Positions 29,103 to 37,929 of a DNA stretch of 64,000 nt are shown here, in pieces. A program made the translations under genes and the position numbers. The stretch spans positions 1,136,525-1,200,524 of the forward strand of contig LR732703.1 in assembly GCA_902506565.1 (NCBI GenBank). Reading direction: 5' to 3'. Source of the DNA: Burkholderiales bacterium 8X. GTDB lineage: Bacteria; Pseudomonadota; Gammaproteobacteria; Burkholderiales; Burkholderiaceae_C. Each line of letters opens with the position of its first letter. The first letter of the stretch is position 1. The notes beneath the pieces were generated by a model that was not told the origin of the DNA, searched no databases, and saw nothing but the letters and a program-made list of their open reading frames with translations.

Positions 29103-30172
29103 CACTCGGCGGCGGTGTCGCCCTCGGCGGGGCCGGTGGACAGGTCGCGCCGCACGCGGGTCAGCTTGCGCTGCGGTGCGGGCGGCAAGGCCGAAGGCTG
29201 CGCGGCGGGCTGCTCGGCGCCGCTGTCGTCCGGCATCTCGGGCAGCGCCTCGCTGCCGAGGGCCCCCAGGCCGATGGTGCTGCGTGCATAGACGTTGCCG
29301 CCGCCGGCCGCCGGGTCGACCTGGCGGACGCGATCGCTCGCCCGGAGCTTGTCCTCGACATTCGCGAACTTGGAGTACTTGGCAAGGATGGGCACCAGCT
29401 GGCCGTAGATGCGCGGCGCGCCGGCCAGGCATTCGCGCTGGTCGAGGAAATCGGGTTCGCCGGTGAAGTTGCCGATCAGACCGCCTGCCTCGGTGACCAG
29501 CAGCGAGCCGGCGGCCACGTCCCAGATGCTCAAGCCGGTCTCGAAGAACGCATCGGTGAAGCCGGCCGCCACGTAGGCCAGGTCGAGCGCGGCCGCGCCC
29601 GGGCGGCGCAAGCCCGCGGCGCGCGGCATCAGGTCGGCCATGATCGCGAGGTACTGCTTGAAGTTGTCGCCGCTCCGGAACGGGAAGCCGGTGGAGATCA
29701 GGCATTCGCTCAGCCGGGTGCGCTTGCTGACCCGGATGCGGCGTTCGTTCATGTAGGCACCGCGGCCTTTGGTGGCGGTGAAGAGGTCGTTGCGGCTCGG
29801 GTCGTAGATGACCGCTTGCTCGACCTTGCCGCGCACCGCGAGCGCGATCGACACGCAATAGACCGGGAAGCCGTGGATGAAGTTGGTGGTGCCGTCCAGC
29901 GGATCGATGATCCACACGTGCTCCGAATCCTTGGCGCCGTGCGCGGTGCCGGATTCCTCGGCCAGGATGCCGTGCCCCGGGTAGGCGGTGAGCAGGGTCT
30001 CGATGACGGCTCGCTCGCTCGCATGGTCGACTTCGGTGACGAAGTCGTTCACCTGCTTCTGCGACACGCGAACCGCTTCGACGTCGAGCGCGGCCCGGTT
30101 GATGATGGCGCCGGCGGCGCGGGCGGCCTTGACGGCCACGTTGAGCATGGGATGCAGGTTGGGGGACGACAT
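29102..30172 (-). CDS. suhB: inositol monophosphatase family protein SuhB, with long C-terminal extension
   Basis: A 356-residue Mg-dependent phosphatase. Metal-binding motifs are complete: EES in [23 protein letters not shown], and the C-terminal [15 protein letters not shown]. SuhB also acts in bacteria as an rRNA transcription antitermination factor. The first 267 residues or so cover the whole normal family length. The last 85 or so (from [14 protein letters not shown] on) form a low-complexity Pro/Ala/Glu/Arg-rich extension of unknown role. It is divergent from trmJ, and its stop overlaps the FUSC start by one base. Confidence 0.92.
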   Translation of the reverse strand: MSSPNLHPMLNVAVKAARAAGAIINRAALDVEAVRVSQKQVNDFVTEVDHASERAVIETLLTAYPGHGILAEESGTAHGAKDSEHVWIIDPLDGTTNFIHGFPVYCVSIALAVRGKVEQAVIYDPSRNDLFTATKGRGAYMNERRIRVSKRTRLSECLISTGFPFRSGDNFKQYLAIMADLMPRAAGLRRPGAAALDLAYVAAGFTDAFFETGLSIWDVAAGSLLVTEAGGLIGNFTGEPDFLDQRECLAGAPRIYGQLVPILAKYSKFANVEDKLRASDRVRQVDPAAGGGNVYARSTIGLGALGSEALPEMPDDSGAEQPAAQPSALPPAPQRKLTRVRRDLSTGPAEGDTAAE

Positions 30173-30304
30173 GAGTTGTGTGAAGAACGGCGGGGCGGAG
30201 CGCCTGGGGCGACCTGGCGATGCAGGCGGCGAGAATTGCGGATTTTACCGGCTGGCCCCACCCTCGCCAGGGCGCCGGCCATAGCCCCTTCGCCGATTTC
30301 CTCC

Positions 30305-31066
30305 ATGCAGACGCGCTTCATCCTGATCCAGACCAGCCATGCCGGCAACGTGGGCGCCGCGGCCCGTGCGCTCAAGACCATGGGCTTCGGCGACCTGGTG
30401 CTGGTGGCGCCGCGCTGGGCCAACGTGCTCAGGCGCGAGGAAACCATCCAGCGTGCGAGCGGGGCGCTCGACGTGCTCGCCCATGCGCGCATCGTCGAGA
30501 CGCTCGACGAGGCGCTGGACGGCGTGACCCACCTCTGCGCGACCGCCATGGTTCCGCGCGATTTCGGGCCGCCGACCCGCTCGCCGCGCGAACACCTGGG
30601 CGAGCTCGTCGGTCGGTCGGAGGAACGGGTCGCCTTCCTGTTCGGCTCGGAGCGCTTCGGCATGCGCAACGAAGACGTGTATCGCTGCCATGTGGCGCTG
30701 CGGATTCCGACCGATCCGGCCTTTGGCTCGCTCAACCTGGCATCCGCGATCCAGGTGATCGCCTACGAATGGCGCCTGGCGCTGGGCGGGTTCGATCTGG
30801 CGCGGCCCGCGCCGATGGCGGCCGGCGGTGCGGCGGACGCGCAAGCCGTCGCCGGCATGCTCGACCACTGGGAGCGATCGCTGGTCGACATCGGCTTCCT
30901 CGATCCGCAGGCGCCCAAGAAGCTGATGCCGCGCTTGCAGCAGCTGTTCAACCGGGCGCAGCCCACCACCGAGGAGATCCACATCCTTCGCGGCATCGCC
31001 AAGGCCATGTCCGAAGCGGCTGGCGCGAAAACCTCATACGCACCGGACGAGGGCGCCCAGCCATAG
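30305..31066 (+). CDS. trmJ: tRNA 2'-O-methyltransferase TrmJ
   Basis: A 253-residue SPOUT methyltransferase that modifies the ribose at position 32 in the tRNA anticodon loop. The N-terminal RFILIQTSHAGNVGAAARALKTMGF is the family opening. The knot-forming motifs are VAFLFGSERFGMRNED and IPTDPAFGSLNLASAIQVIAYE, which bind S-adenosylmethionine. The C-terminal helical segment (about 185-245) is the TrmJ-specific dimerisation region. Reading frame upstream of 30305 is antisense to suhB, so this ATG is the natural start. It lies 37 bases ahead of cysE. Confidence 0.93.
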   Translation: MQTRFILIQTSHAGNVGAAARALKTMGFGDLVLVAPRWANVLRREETIQRASGALDVLAHARIVETLDEALDGVTHLCATAMVPRDFGPPTRSPREHLGELVGRSEERVAFLFGSERFGMRNEDVYRCHVALRIPTDPAFGSLNLASAIQVIAYEWRLALGGFDLARPAPMAAGGAADAQAVAGMLDHWERSLVDIGFLDPQAPKKLMPRLQQLFNRAQPTTEEIHILRGIAKAMSEAAGAKTSYAPDEGAQP

Positions 31067-31103
31067 ACTCCGCAGCCTTCGATCAGCAAGAAGCCATCCA
31101 TCC

Positions 31104-31877
31104 ATGTTCACGCGCCTGCGTTCCGATATCCAGTGCATCCTCGACCGAGACCCGGCCGCGCGGACTGCCTGGGAAGTGCTGACGCTCTATCCGGGCCTCC
31201 ACGCGGTGGTGCTCCATCGATGGGCGCACTGGCTCTGGCAGCACCGGCTGAAATGGTGCGGGCGCTTCGTCTCGCAGTTCTCGCGCTGGATGACCGGCAT
31301 CGAGATCCATCCGGCGGCGGTCCTCGGGCGAGGCGTCTTCTTTGACCACGCGATGGGCGTGGTGGTCGGCGAAACCGCGGAGATCGGCGACGGCTGCACC
31401 ATCTACCAGGGCGTCACGCTCGGCGGCACCGCGCTTTACAAGGGCGCCAAGCGGCACCCCACGCTCGGCCGCAACGTGGTGGTCGGCGCCGGCGCCAAGG
31501 TCTTGGGCGGCTTCACGGTCGGCGACGGCGCCAAGATCGGCTCGAACGCGGTCGTCACCAAGCCGGTCCCGGCTGGCGCCACCGCGGTCGGCAATCCGGC
31601 CCGCATCATCGAGGCCGACGCGGCAGTCCGGCGCGAGGAGACCGCATCGCGCATGGGCTTCTCGGCTTACGGCGTGACCCAGAACGACGATCCGCTCTCG
31701 ATGGCGATGCGCGGGCTGATCGACAACGCAGCCGGTCAGGAGCACCAGATCGCGCTCTTGTGGCAGGCGATCGAGACGCTCGGCAAGCACCCCGGCCGAG
31801 CGGACTGCGTGCCGGGGGATGCGGCGCGCAGCGAATGCTTCGAGGCCGAGCGCCTTACCCAGCTGGTCGGCAAGTAG
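31104..31877 (+). CDS. cysE: serine O-acetyltransferase CysE
   Basis: A 257-residue left-handed beta-helix acetyltransferase making O-acetylserine, the carbon precursor of cysteine. A helical N-terminal part precedes hexapeptide repeats: [30 protein letters not shown], then [11 protein letters not shown] and the loop [20 protein letters not shown]. The active-site His residues lie in FFDHAMG and KRHPTLG. Regulation by cysteine through the C-terminus is known for the family. The 3' end overlaps that of dadA by 23 bases in convergent orientation. Confidence 0.94.
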   Translation: MFTRLRSDIQCILDRDPAARTAWEVLTLYPGLHAVVLHRWAHWLWQHRLKWCGRFVSQFSRWMTGIEIHPAAVLGRGVFFDHAMGVVVGETAEIGDGCTIYQGVTLGGTALYKGAKRHPTLGRNVVVGAGAKVLGGFTVGDGAKIGSNAVVTKPVPAGATAVGNPARIIEADAAVRREETASRMGFSAYGVTQNDDPLSMAMRGLIDNAAGQEHQIALLWQAIETLGKHPGRADCVPGDAARSECFEAERLTQLVGK

Positions 31878-33192
31878 CGGCGGCGTGCGCCGGCCGCGTC
31901 TGGCGGCCGAACGGCAGCTTCGTTGCGGCAGCAGGCGCTCTGCTTCCGTAGCGATCGATCCCGAGCCCCTCGATGCCGATGTCCGGGCGGCTCCCGGTGA
32001 CCATGTCCGACACCAGCTTCGCCGAGCCGCAAGCCATGGTCCAGCCCAACGTGCCGTGGCCGGTGTTGAGGAACAGGTTGCGATGACGGGTGGCACCGAT
32101 CACCGGCGTGCCGTCGGGTGTCATCGGGCGAAGGCCGGTCCAGAACTGCGCGCGAGCCACATCGCCACCCGGGAACAGGTCGTTGACCACCATCTCGAGC
32201 GTCGCGCGGCGACGCGGGTCCAGCCGCAGGTCGAAGCCACCCAGCTCGGCCATGCCGCCGACGCGGATGCGGTCGTCGAAGCGGGTCACGGCGATCTTGT
32301 AGGTCTCGTCGAGCACCGTGGATTGCGGCGCCTTCGAGGCATCGACCAGCGGCACCGTCAGCGAATAGCCTTTCACCGGGTAGACCGGCAGGTCGAGCCC
32401 GAGCGGCGCGATGAACTCGCGGGAATAGCTGCCGAAGGCGAGCACATAGCGGTCCGCGGTGAGCAATCGGCCGTTGGAGCGCACCCCGGTGATCCGGTCG
32501 CCTTCGGTCACGAAGCCGTCGACCGTTTCACCAAAACGGAAGTCCACGCCCAGGCCGCGGGCGAGGTCCGCCAGGCGCCGGGTGAAGAGGTGGCAATCGC
32601 CGGTTTCGTCGTTGGGCAGCCGAAGCCCGCCGGCGAGGCGATCGCGGGCCTGGGCGAGCGCCGGTTCGTGGATGGCGACCTGGTCGCGGTCGAGCAGTTG
32701 GTAGGGCACGCCGCACTGTTCGAGCACTTCGACATCGCGGGCCACCGCATCGAGCTGTGCCTGGCTGCGGAACAGCTGCAGCGTGCCGCCGGTGCGTTGC
32801 TCGTAGGCGATGCCGGTGTCCGCGCGCAGCTGCTGGAGACAGCTGCGGCTGTACTCGGCGACCCGCATCATCCGTTCCTTGTTGATCGCGTAGCGCTCCG
32901 GCGAGCAGTTGCGCAGCATCTGCGCCATCCACTTCAGCTGAAACAGGCTGCCGTCGAGCCGGACCGCGAGCGGTGCGTGCTTCTGGAACATCCACTTGAT
33001 GGCCTTGAGCGGAATGCCCGGCGCGGCCCACGGCGTCGAATAGCCGGGAGAAACCTGGCCGGCATTCGCGAAGCTGGTCTCCAGGGCCGGCCCGGGCTGC
33101 CGGTCGAGCAAGGTGACCTCGGCGCCCGCACTAGCGAGGTAGTAGGCCGTGCTGGTTCCGATGATGCCGCCGCCGAGAACAATGACTTTCAT
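31855..33192 (-). CDS. dadA: D-amino acid dehydrogenase small subunit DadA
   Basis: A 445-residue FAD enzyme that oxidatively deaminates D-amino acids such as D-alanine, passing electrons to the respiratory chain. The N-terminal dinucleotide-binding motif is [30 protein letters not shown]-domain C-terminus follows ([42 protein letters not shown]). Length is normal and the protein complete. A divergent Lrp-type regulator lies 129 bases away, as is common for dadA and bkd-type loci, and probably activates it in response to alanine or leucine. Confidence 0.94.
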   Translation of the reverse strand: MKVIVLGGGIIGTSTAYYLASAGAEVTLLDRQPGPALETSFANAGQVSPGYSTPWAAPGIPLKAIKWMFQKHAPLAVRLDGSLFQLKWMAQMLRNCSPERYAINKERMMRVAEYSRSCLQQLRADTGIAYEQRTGGTLQLFRSQAQLDAVARDVEVLEQCGVPYQLLDRDQVAIHEPALAQARDRLAGGLRLPNDETGDCHLFTRRLADLARGLGVDFRFGETVDGFVTEGDRITGVRSNGRLLTADRYVLAFGSYSREFIAPLGLDLPVYPVKGYSLTVPLVDASKAPQSTVLDETYKIAVTRFDDRIRVGGMAELGGFDLRLDPRRRATLEMVVNDLFPGGDVARAQFWTGLRPMTPDGTPVIGATRHRNLFLNTGHGTLGWTMACGSAKLVSDMVTGSRPDIGIEGLGIDRYGSRAPAAATKLPFGRQTRPAHAAATCRPAG

Positions 33193-33225
33193 GGCCGAAC
33201 TCCGTTGAAGAAGCGAATCAGGCTA

Positions 33226-33254
33226 ATTTATGGGGTTTGGGGCAGCAAATTCAA
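33226..33254 (-). promoter_or_regulatory. sigma-70 promoter for dadA
   Basis: Minus-strand TTGAAT (33254-33249) and ATAAAT (33231-33226) are separated by 17 bases. Predicted start of transcription is near 33219, about 27 bases before the dadA ATG. The surrounding AT-rich patch stands out from the GC-rich background, fitting the only divergent regulatory gap here. Confidence 0.5.
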
Positions 33255-33321
33255 CGGTTCTGGGGCGGCTTGGCAGGCGCTTTCGCTGCCATGATTGCGG
33301 CTTTGTGGACTTGGAAGCGAA

Positions 33322-33789
33322 ATGGCCAACCTCGACCGCATCGATCGCAAGATCCTCGACATCCTCCAGCGCGATGGCCGCATCTCGATCACCGACCTGG
33401 CCGAGCAGATCGGGCTTTCGACCTCGCCCTGTTCCGAGCGCGTGCGGCGCCTGGAACGCGACGGCGTCATCACCGGCTACCACGCGCGCCTGTCGCCCGA
33501 GGCGCTCGGGAAGACGCTGCTGGTGTTCGTGGAGATCAAGCTTTCGGCCAAGTCGGGCGATGTGTTCGACCAGGTCAAGAACGAGCTGCTGCATGTTCCC
33601 GCGGTGCAGGAATGCCACCTGGTCTCGGGCAGCTTCGATTACCTGGTCAAGGCGCGCCTCGGCGGCATGGGCGAGTACCGGCGGCTGCTCGGCGATATCC
33701 TGAAGAAGCTGCCGGTGGCAGCGGAGTCGCACAGCTACGTGGTGATGGAGGAGGTCAAGGAGTCGTTGGCGCTGGTGCTGGATCGCTGA
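33322..33789 (+). CDS. Lrp/AsnC-family transcriptional regulator
   Basis: A 155-residue regulator. The helix-turn-helix is near the start (LDRIDRKILDILQRDGRISITDLAEQIGLSTSPCSERVRRLERDGVI). The C-terminal effector and oligomer domain includes VPAVQECHLVSGSFDYLVKARLGGMGEYRRLL. I took ATG at 33322 (MANLDRIDRKIL), which matches Lrp N-termini. It is divergent from dadA, so it is probably the local alanine/leucine-responsive regulator of D-amino acid catabolism. It ends 36 bases before the convergent mog gene. Confidence 0.92.
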   Translation: MANLDRIDRKILDILQRDGRISITDLAEQIGLSTSPCSERVRRLERDGVITGYHARLSPEALGKTLLVFVEIKLSAKSGDVFDQVKNELLHVPAVQECHLVSGSFDYLVKARLGGMGEYRRLLGDILKKLPVAAESHSYVVMEEVKESLALVLDR

Positions 33790-33824
33790 TCGCCGATGAC
33801 CTATCGCCGATTGCAGATCGCCAT

Positions 33825-34418
33825 CTAGCGCTGGCGAACTGCCGACTTCGGCCGGAAGGCCTTGCAGACGGCTTCGTCGGTCTCCAGGTACGGGCCGCCG
33901 ATCAGGTCCACGCAATAGGGCACGGCCGCGAAGATGCCCGGCACCTGTTGCGAACCGTCATCGCCCCTGAGACCCTCGAGCGTCTCCGCGATCGCCTTCG
34001 GCTGCCCCGGCAGGTTGATGATGAGCGAACGTTCCCGCACCACCGCGACCTGGCGCGACAGGATCGCGGTCGGAACGAAACGCAGGCTGATCTGCCGCAT
34101 CTGCTCGCCGAAGCCCGGCATCTCCTTGTGCGCCACCGCGAGCGTGGCCTCGGGCGTCACGTCGCGAAGGGCAGGGCCGGTGCCGCCGGTGGTGAGGATC
34201 AGCGAGCAGCCCGCATCGACCAGCGCCACCAGCGTGTCGCTGATGGCCTGGCGTTCGTCCGGAATGAGTCGTTCGTCGAAGGTGATGGGGTTGCGCAACG
34301 CGCGGGTCAGCCAATCTTTCAACGCGGGAAGACCCTTGTCCTCGTACACGCCGCTCGAGGCGCGGTCGCTGACCGAGACCACGCCGATGCGGACCGGGTC
34401 ATGAAGGGTTTCGCTCAT
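33825..34418 (-). CDS. mog: molybdopterin adenylyltransferase Mog
   Basis: A 197-residue MoaB/Mog-fold enzyme that adenylates molybdopterin before molybdenum insertion. Motifs: IGVVSVSDRASSGVYEDKGLPAL at the start, the ligand-binding LILTTGGTGPALRDVTPEAT, and SLIINLPGQPKAI. Its ATG overlaps the darP stop by four bases. The nitrate reductase NasA in this window needs the cofactor this pathway makes, although the genes are not in one operon. Confidence 0.93.
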   Translation of the reverse strand: MSETLHDPVRIGVVSVSDRASSGVYEDKGLPALKDWLTRALRNPITFDERLIPDERQAISDTLVALVDAGCSLILTTGGTGPALRDVTPEATLAVAHKEMPGFGEQMRQISLRFVPTAILSRQVAVVRERSLIINLPGQPKAIAETLEGLRGDDGSQQVPGIFAAVPYCVDLIGGPYLETDEAVCKAFRPKSAVRQR

Positions 34419-35080
34419 GCATCGGCTCCCGGGTTCGGCGGCACCGGGTCGGTATCCGACTCAGTGAAGGGAGCTTCTTGCCGCGCCGCGAGCTGGGTCC
34501 GCACCAGCTGGAACACCTCGCGATAGGCCTTGGCCTGGCGAGGCGCTTCGCCGGGCGGGCCGGCCTTGATGTCCTTGCGGGCCTGGCGGATCAAGGCGCG
34601 CAGCTGCTGGGTGTCGGTGGCCGGATGGGCTTCGATCCATTCGCCGAAGCTCTCGTCCTCGGCGATCAGGCGATCGCGCCAAAGCTCGGCCTCGTGCAGC
34701 ATCGCGGTCTCTGCGGCCGGTGCGCGGTTCTGCTCCTCGAGCGCAGCGCGCACGGTATCGAGCGTGGAAGGTTCGAGCCCGCGCATCAGCTTGCCGATGA
34801 ACTGCATCTGGCGGCGCTTGCCTTCGAAGTTGGTGATGCGCCGTGCCTCCACGATGGCGTCGGTGAGCTTTTCGCCGAGATCGAGCTTGTCGAAGAGGCC
34901 TGCTCGCAACCCGAGCAGTGCTTCGCCGAGGGATTGAAGCTCGGCGCTTTCGCGCTTGAGGTCGGTCTTGCTCGCGGCATCGCTGCCCTTGAGTTCGCGC
35001 TTGAGTTCGAGGTCGAGTTCGCTGCCTTCGGCCACGAACTGGCCGCGGACGAAGTAGCCTTTTTTGGGTTTGCGGGACAT
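34415..35080 (-). CDS. darP: dual-action ribosomal maturation protein DarP (YjgA)
   Basis: A 221-residue, highly charged helical protein of the YjgA/DarP family, which binds late 50S ribosome intermediates and aids 23S rRNA maturation. The family core is visible as KTDLKRESAELQSLGEALL, then LDLGEKLTDAIVEARRI and KRRQMQFIGKLMR. Basic N-terminus (MSRKPKKGYFVRGQ) suits RNA binding. It is divergent from pmbA with a 59-base gap, a common arrangement across beta- and gammaproteobacteria, and overlaps mog by four bases. Confidence 0.92.
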   Translation of the reverse strand: MSRKPKKGYFVRGQFVAEGSELDLELKRELKGSDAASKTDLKRESAELQSLGEALLGLRAGLFDKLDLGEKLTDAIVEARRITNFEGKRRQMQFIGKLMRGLEPSTLDTVRAALEEQNRAPAAETAMLHEAELWRDRLIAEDESFGEWIEAHPATDTQQLRALIRQARKDIKAGPPGEAPRQAKAYREVFQLVRTQLAARQEAPFTESDTDPVPPNPGADA

Positions 35081-35139
35081 GGTGGATTCGTGGGCCGCTC
35101 GGGTCGGCGACCAGGGGCGGGAAGTATCATAGCCAACAC

Positions 35140-36510
35140 ATGATCACCACCTCTTCGCAAGCCGAGACCGGCTTCGCCTACAGCCGTCCCTTCTTCGAAA
35201 ACCTGGTCGATTCGGCCCTTGCCCATGCCAAGAAGCTCGGTGCCACCGATGCCGGCGCCGAAGCCTCCGAAGGCTGCGGGCTCAGCGTCTCGGTGCGCAA
35301 GGGCGAACTCGAGAACGTCGAGCGCAACCGCGACAAGTCGCTGGGCGTCACCGTCTACGTCGGCAACCGCCGCGGCAACGCGAGCACGTCCGACTTCTCC
35401 GAGGCCGCCGTCGCCCAAACCGTGCAGGCCGCCTTCGACATCGCCCGGTTCACGGCGGAAGACCCGGTCGGCGGCCTGCCCGATGCGGACGACATCGCAC
35501 GCGACCCGCCGGAGCTCGACCTGTTCCATCCCTGGGACATCGACAGCGCCCGCGCGGCAGAACTGGCACTCGAATGCGAAGCGGCCGCGATGTCGACCGA
35601 CCGGCGCATCACCAACAGCGAAGGCGCGGGGGTTTCGGCCCAGCAGAGCCACTTCTTCAGCGCGCATACCGGCGGATTCCGCGGCGGCTACGCCAGTTCG
35701 CGCCATTCGATCTCGGTCGCGCCGATCGCCGGCAAGGGCGACGAGATGCAGCGCGACGCCTGGTACAGCTCGATGCGGTCGGCGGATGAGCTGGCGAGCC
35801 CGAAGGCGATCGGCCGCTATGCCGCCGAGCGCGCGCTGAGCCGGCTCAAGTCCCGCAAGATCAAGACGATCGAATGCCCGGTGCTGTTCGAGTCGCCACT
35901 CGCCGCCGGCTTGCTCGGCGGCCTGGTGCAGGCCACCAGCGGCGGGGCGCTTTATCGCAAGAGCAGCTTCCTGCTCGACTCGCTCGGCAAACCCGTCCTG
36001 CCCGGCCATGTCGACGTGATGGAAGACCCGCATCTTCCGCGCGGCAAGGGAAGCTCACCGTTCGACGACGAGGGCGTGACCACGCGCAAGCGCAAGGTGG
36101 TCGACGGCGGTCGACTCGAGGGCTACTTCCTGAGCACCTACTCGGCCCGCAAGCTGGGAATGAAGACCACCGGCAACGCAGGCGGTTCGCACAACCTCAC
36201 GCTCAGTTCGAGGCAGACCCGGCCGGAGGACGACCTGGACGCCATGCTCGCCAAGCTCGGAACCGGCCTCTTCGTCATCGAGCTCATGGGGCAGGGCGTC
36301 AACTACGTGACCGGCGACTACTCGCGCGGCGCCAGCGGCTTCTGGGTCGAAGGCGGACGCATCGCCTTTCCGGTGCAGGAGATCACCATTGCCGGCAATC
36401 TCAAGAACATGCTGATGGGCATCGAGGCGGTCGGAGCGGATGCCTACAACTATGGCGCCAAGACCACGGGTTCGATCCTCGTGAACCGCATGAAGGTGGC
36501 CGGCAGCTGA
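35140..36510 (+). CDS. pmbA: metalloprotease-related protein PmbA (TldE)
   Basis: A 456-residue protein of the TldD/PmbA family. It forms a heterodimeric protease with TldD; PmbA/TldE itself lacks the zinc-binding HExxxH motif, and none is visible here. Typical segments include AEASEGCGLSVSVRKGELENVERNRDKSLGVTVY near the N-terminus, LFESPLAAGLLGGL in the middle and the C-terminal GASGFWVEGGRIAFPVQEITIAGNLKNML. Family roles include microcin maturation and antitoxin CcdA degradation. No tldD is present in the window, so the partner must be elsewhere. Confidence 0.94.
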   Translation: MITTSSQAETGFAYSRPFFENLVDSALAHAKKLGATDAGAEASEGCGLSVSVRKGELENVERNRDKSLGVTVYVGNRRGNASTSDFSEAAVAQTVQAAFDIARFTAEDPVGGLPDADDIARDPPELDLFHPWDIDSARAAELALECEAAAMSTDRRITNSEGAGVSAQQSHFFSAHTGGFRGGYASSRHSISVAPIAGKGDEMQRDAWYSSMRSADELASPKAIGRYAAERALSRLKSRKIKTIECPVLFESPLAAGLLGGLVQATSGGALYRKSSFLLDSLGKPVLPGHVDVMEDPHLPRGKGSSPFDDEGVTTRKRKVVDGGRLEGYFLSTYSARKLGMKTTGNAGGSHNLTLSSRQTRPEDDLDAMLAKLGTGLFVIELMGQGVNYVTGDYSRGASGFWVEGGRIAFPVQEITIAGNLKNMLMGIEAVGADAYNYGAKTTGSILVNRMKVAGS

Positions 36511-36543
36511 CGCGCCGACCCCGGTTTGCGCGCGCGCTTCGGC

Positions 36544-36996
36544 TCAGGGCCGGAGCGCCTCGCGGACCCGGCCGATGGCCACGGCGTACGGCGTTGCGAA
36601 ACCATCTGCCGGAACGTCGAGCGCCAGCCAGCTGAAGCTGAAGACAAGGCCCTGCTCCTCGGGGCTCCCCCAAGCCACGTGATCGAAACGCTCGGGTAGC
36701 GGATCGGTGGCCCGCATCAGGAAAAGATGCCAGAGCTGGGCATGTCGCAAGACCTGGCCCTCTGCATCGATCTCGCCGTCGCGGTCCAAGGTGCCGAGCG
36801 ATTGCAGGGGCCCGCCGAAGTCGATGCCGGATTCCTCGTGCAGCTCGCGCCGGACCGCCCGCTCGGGCGTCTCGCCGGGCTCGATGGTTCCCTTGGGCAA
36901 CTGCATGCTGCGATCGCCCGGATGGTGGAACACCAGCAGCCGCCCCTGTGCATCCACCAGGCACGCGCAAGCCTTCTGGATGGAGGCCGGCTGCAT
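36544..36996 (-). CDS. Nudix hydrolase
   Basis: A 150-residue hydrolase of nucleoside-diphosphate-linked compounds. The Nudix box is complete: G36, E42, R50-E51, then E54-E55 and G57 (GTIEPGETPERAVRRELHEESG spaced exactly as G-x5-E-x7-RE-x2-EE-x-G). A compact beta-sandwich frames it. Substrate cannot be told from sequence. It lies two bases from the yqeY stop on the same strand, so the two are probably cotranscribed. Confidence 0.88.
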   Translation of the reverse strand: MQPASIQKACACLVDAQGRLLVFHHPGDRSMQLPKGTIEPGETPERAVRRELHEESGIDFGGPLQSLGTLDRDGEIDAEGQVLRHAQLWHLFLMRATDPLPERFDHVAWGSPEEQGLVFSFSWLALDVPADGFATPYAVAIGRVREALRP

Positions 36997-36998
36997 GC

Positions 36999-37448
36999 TC
37001 AGGCGCCGCTGAGGGCGGCCTTCACGGCCGCGCTGACCTGCCCCATGTCCGCCTTGCCGGCCAGCCGGGTCTTGACCGCGCCCATGACCTTGCCCATGTC
37101 GCCAGGGCCCTTGGCGCCCAGCTCGACGACGATGGCGCGGACCTCGGTGCCGATCTCTTCGGCGCTCATTCGCGCGGGCAGGTAGACCTCGAGCACCTTG
37201 ATCTCCGCGGCTTCCTTCTCGGCCAGGTCGCTGCGGCCGCCGTCGTTGAATGCCGTGACCGAGTCCTTGCGCTGCTTGACCAGCTTGTCCACGATGGCGA
37301 CCACCGCCGCATCGTCGAGCTCGACCCGCTCGTCGACTTCCCTTTGCTTCAGCGCGGCCAGCAGCAGGCGGATGGTGCCGAGCCGCTCCGAATCCTTCGC
37401 CCGCATGGCGGTCTTCATGTCTTCGGTGATTTTTTCCTTGAGGGTCAT
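36999..37448 (-). CDS. yqeY: GatB/YqeY domain protein
   Basis: A 149-residue helical protein with the YqeY domain, also found at the C-terminus of GatB, where it contacts tRNA. The start MTLKEKITEDMKTAMRAKDSERLGTIRLLLAALKQ and the end GPGDMGKVMGAVKTRLAGKADMGQVSAAVK are family hallmarks. The stand-alone protein has no settled function. It follows rpsU, a conserved pairing in Burkholderiales, but a hairpin with a weak T-run lies between them. Confidence 0.92.
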   Translation of the reverse strand: MTLKEKITEDMKTAMRAKDSERLGTIRLLLAALKQREVDERVELDDAAVVAIVDKLVKQRKDSVTAFNDGGRSDLAEKEAAEIKVLEVYLPARMSAEEIGTEVRAIVVELGAKGPGDMGKVMGAVKTRLAGKADMGQVSAAVKAALSGA

Positions 37449-37479
37449 GGCGGGCTTTCGAGTGAGGATCGTCTTGGAA

Positions 37480-37515
37480 ACAACAAAGCCGCGGCAGGTA
37501 ATCCTGGCGCGGCTT
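37480..37515 (-). terminator. terminator-like hairpin between rpsU and yqeY
   Basis: Minus-strand stem AAGCCGCG/CGCGGCTT (8 bp) around a 14-base loop that contains a smaller CAGG/CCTG pair, followed by TTTGTTGTTT. The T-run is interrupted, so it probably ends only part of rpsU transcription and lets some run into yqeY. Confidence 0.5.
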
Positions 37516-37556
37516 CGAATGAACAGTGCCCCTGGTCGGGGCGGCGCTTCAAGTGC

Positions 37557-37769
37557 TCAGTACAGCTTCTTGGGGAGCTGCATGCTGCGTACGCGCTTGT
37601 AGTGGCGCTTGACTGCCGCTGCCTTCTTGCGCTTGCGCTCTGCGGTCGGCTTTTCGTAGAACTCGCGGGCACGCAGGTCGGTCAGCAGGCCGAGCTTTTC
37701 GATGGTGCGCTTGAAGCGGCGAAGCGCGACGTCGAAAGGCTCGTTTTCTTTAACGCGGATAGTTGTCAT
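37557..37769 (-). CDS. rpsU: 30S ribosomal protein S21
   Basis: A 70-residue ribosomal protein. Start at 37769 ([21 protein letters not shown]); the longer in-frame reading is upstream leader. Sequence ends with the basic [18 protein letters not shown]21 helps base-pairing of the Shine-Dalgarno region on the 30S subunit. A strong sigma-70 promoter lies about 100 bases upstream, giving an untranslated leader of roughly 97 bases. Confidence 0.97.
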
Positions 37770-37872
37770 GTATGAAGGTTGGTGGGTTGGCCTGGGAAGA
37801 TCGGGCCCTGGGCCGGGGTTCCTCAACTGAAAATGGGTGCGGCCGTTGAGGGGAGGCCGGAGTTAGCCCAAG

Positions 37873-37902
37873 ATTATAGCGCCGAGGCAAAGGGCTGTTC
37901 AA
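37873..37902 (-). promoter_or_regulatory. strong sigma-70 promoter for rpsU
   Basis: Minus-strand TTGAAC (37902-37897), an 18-base spacer, then a perfect TATAAT (37878-37873). It is the best sigma-70 match seen in the window, as expected for a ribosomal protein gene. Predicted start of transcription is near 37866. Confidence 0.7.
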
Positions 37903-37929
37903 CCGCCCGGAGGCCCCCCGTTCGCGGGC

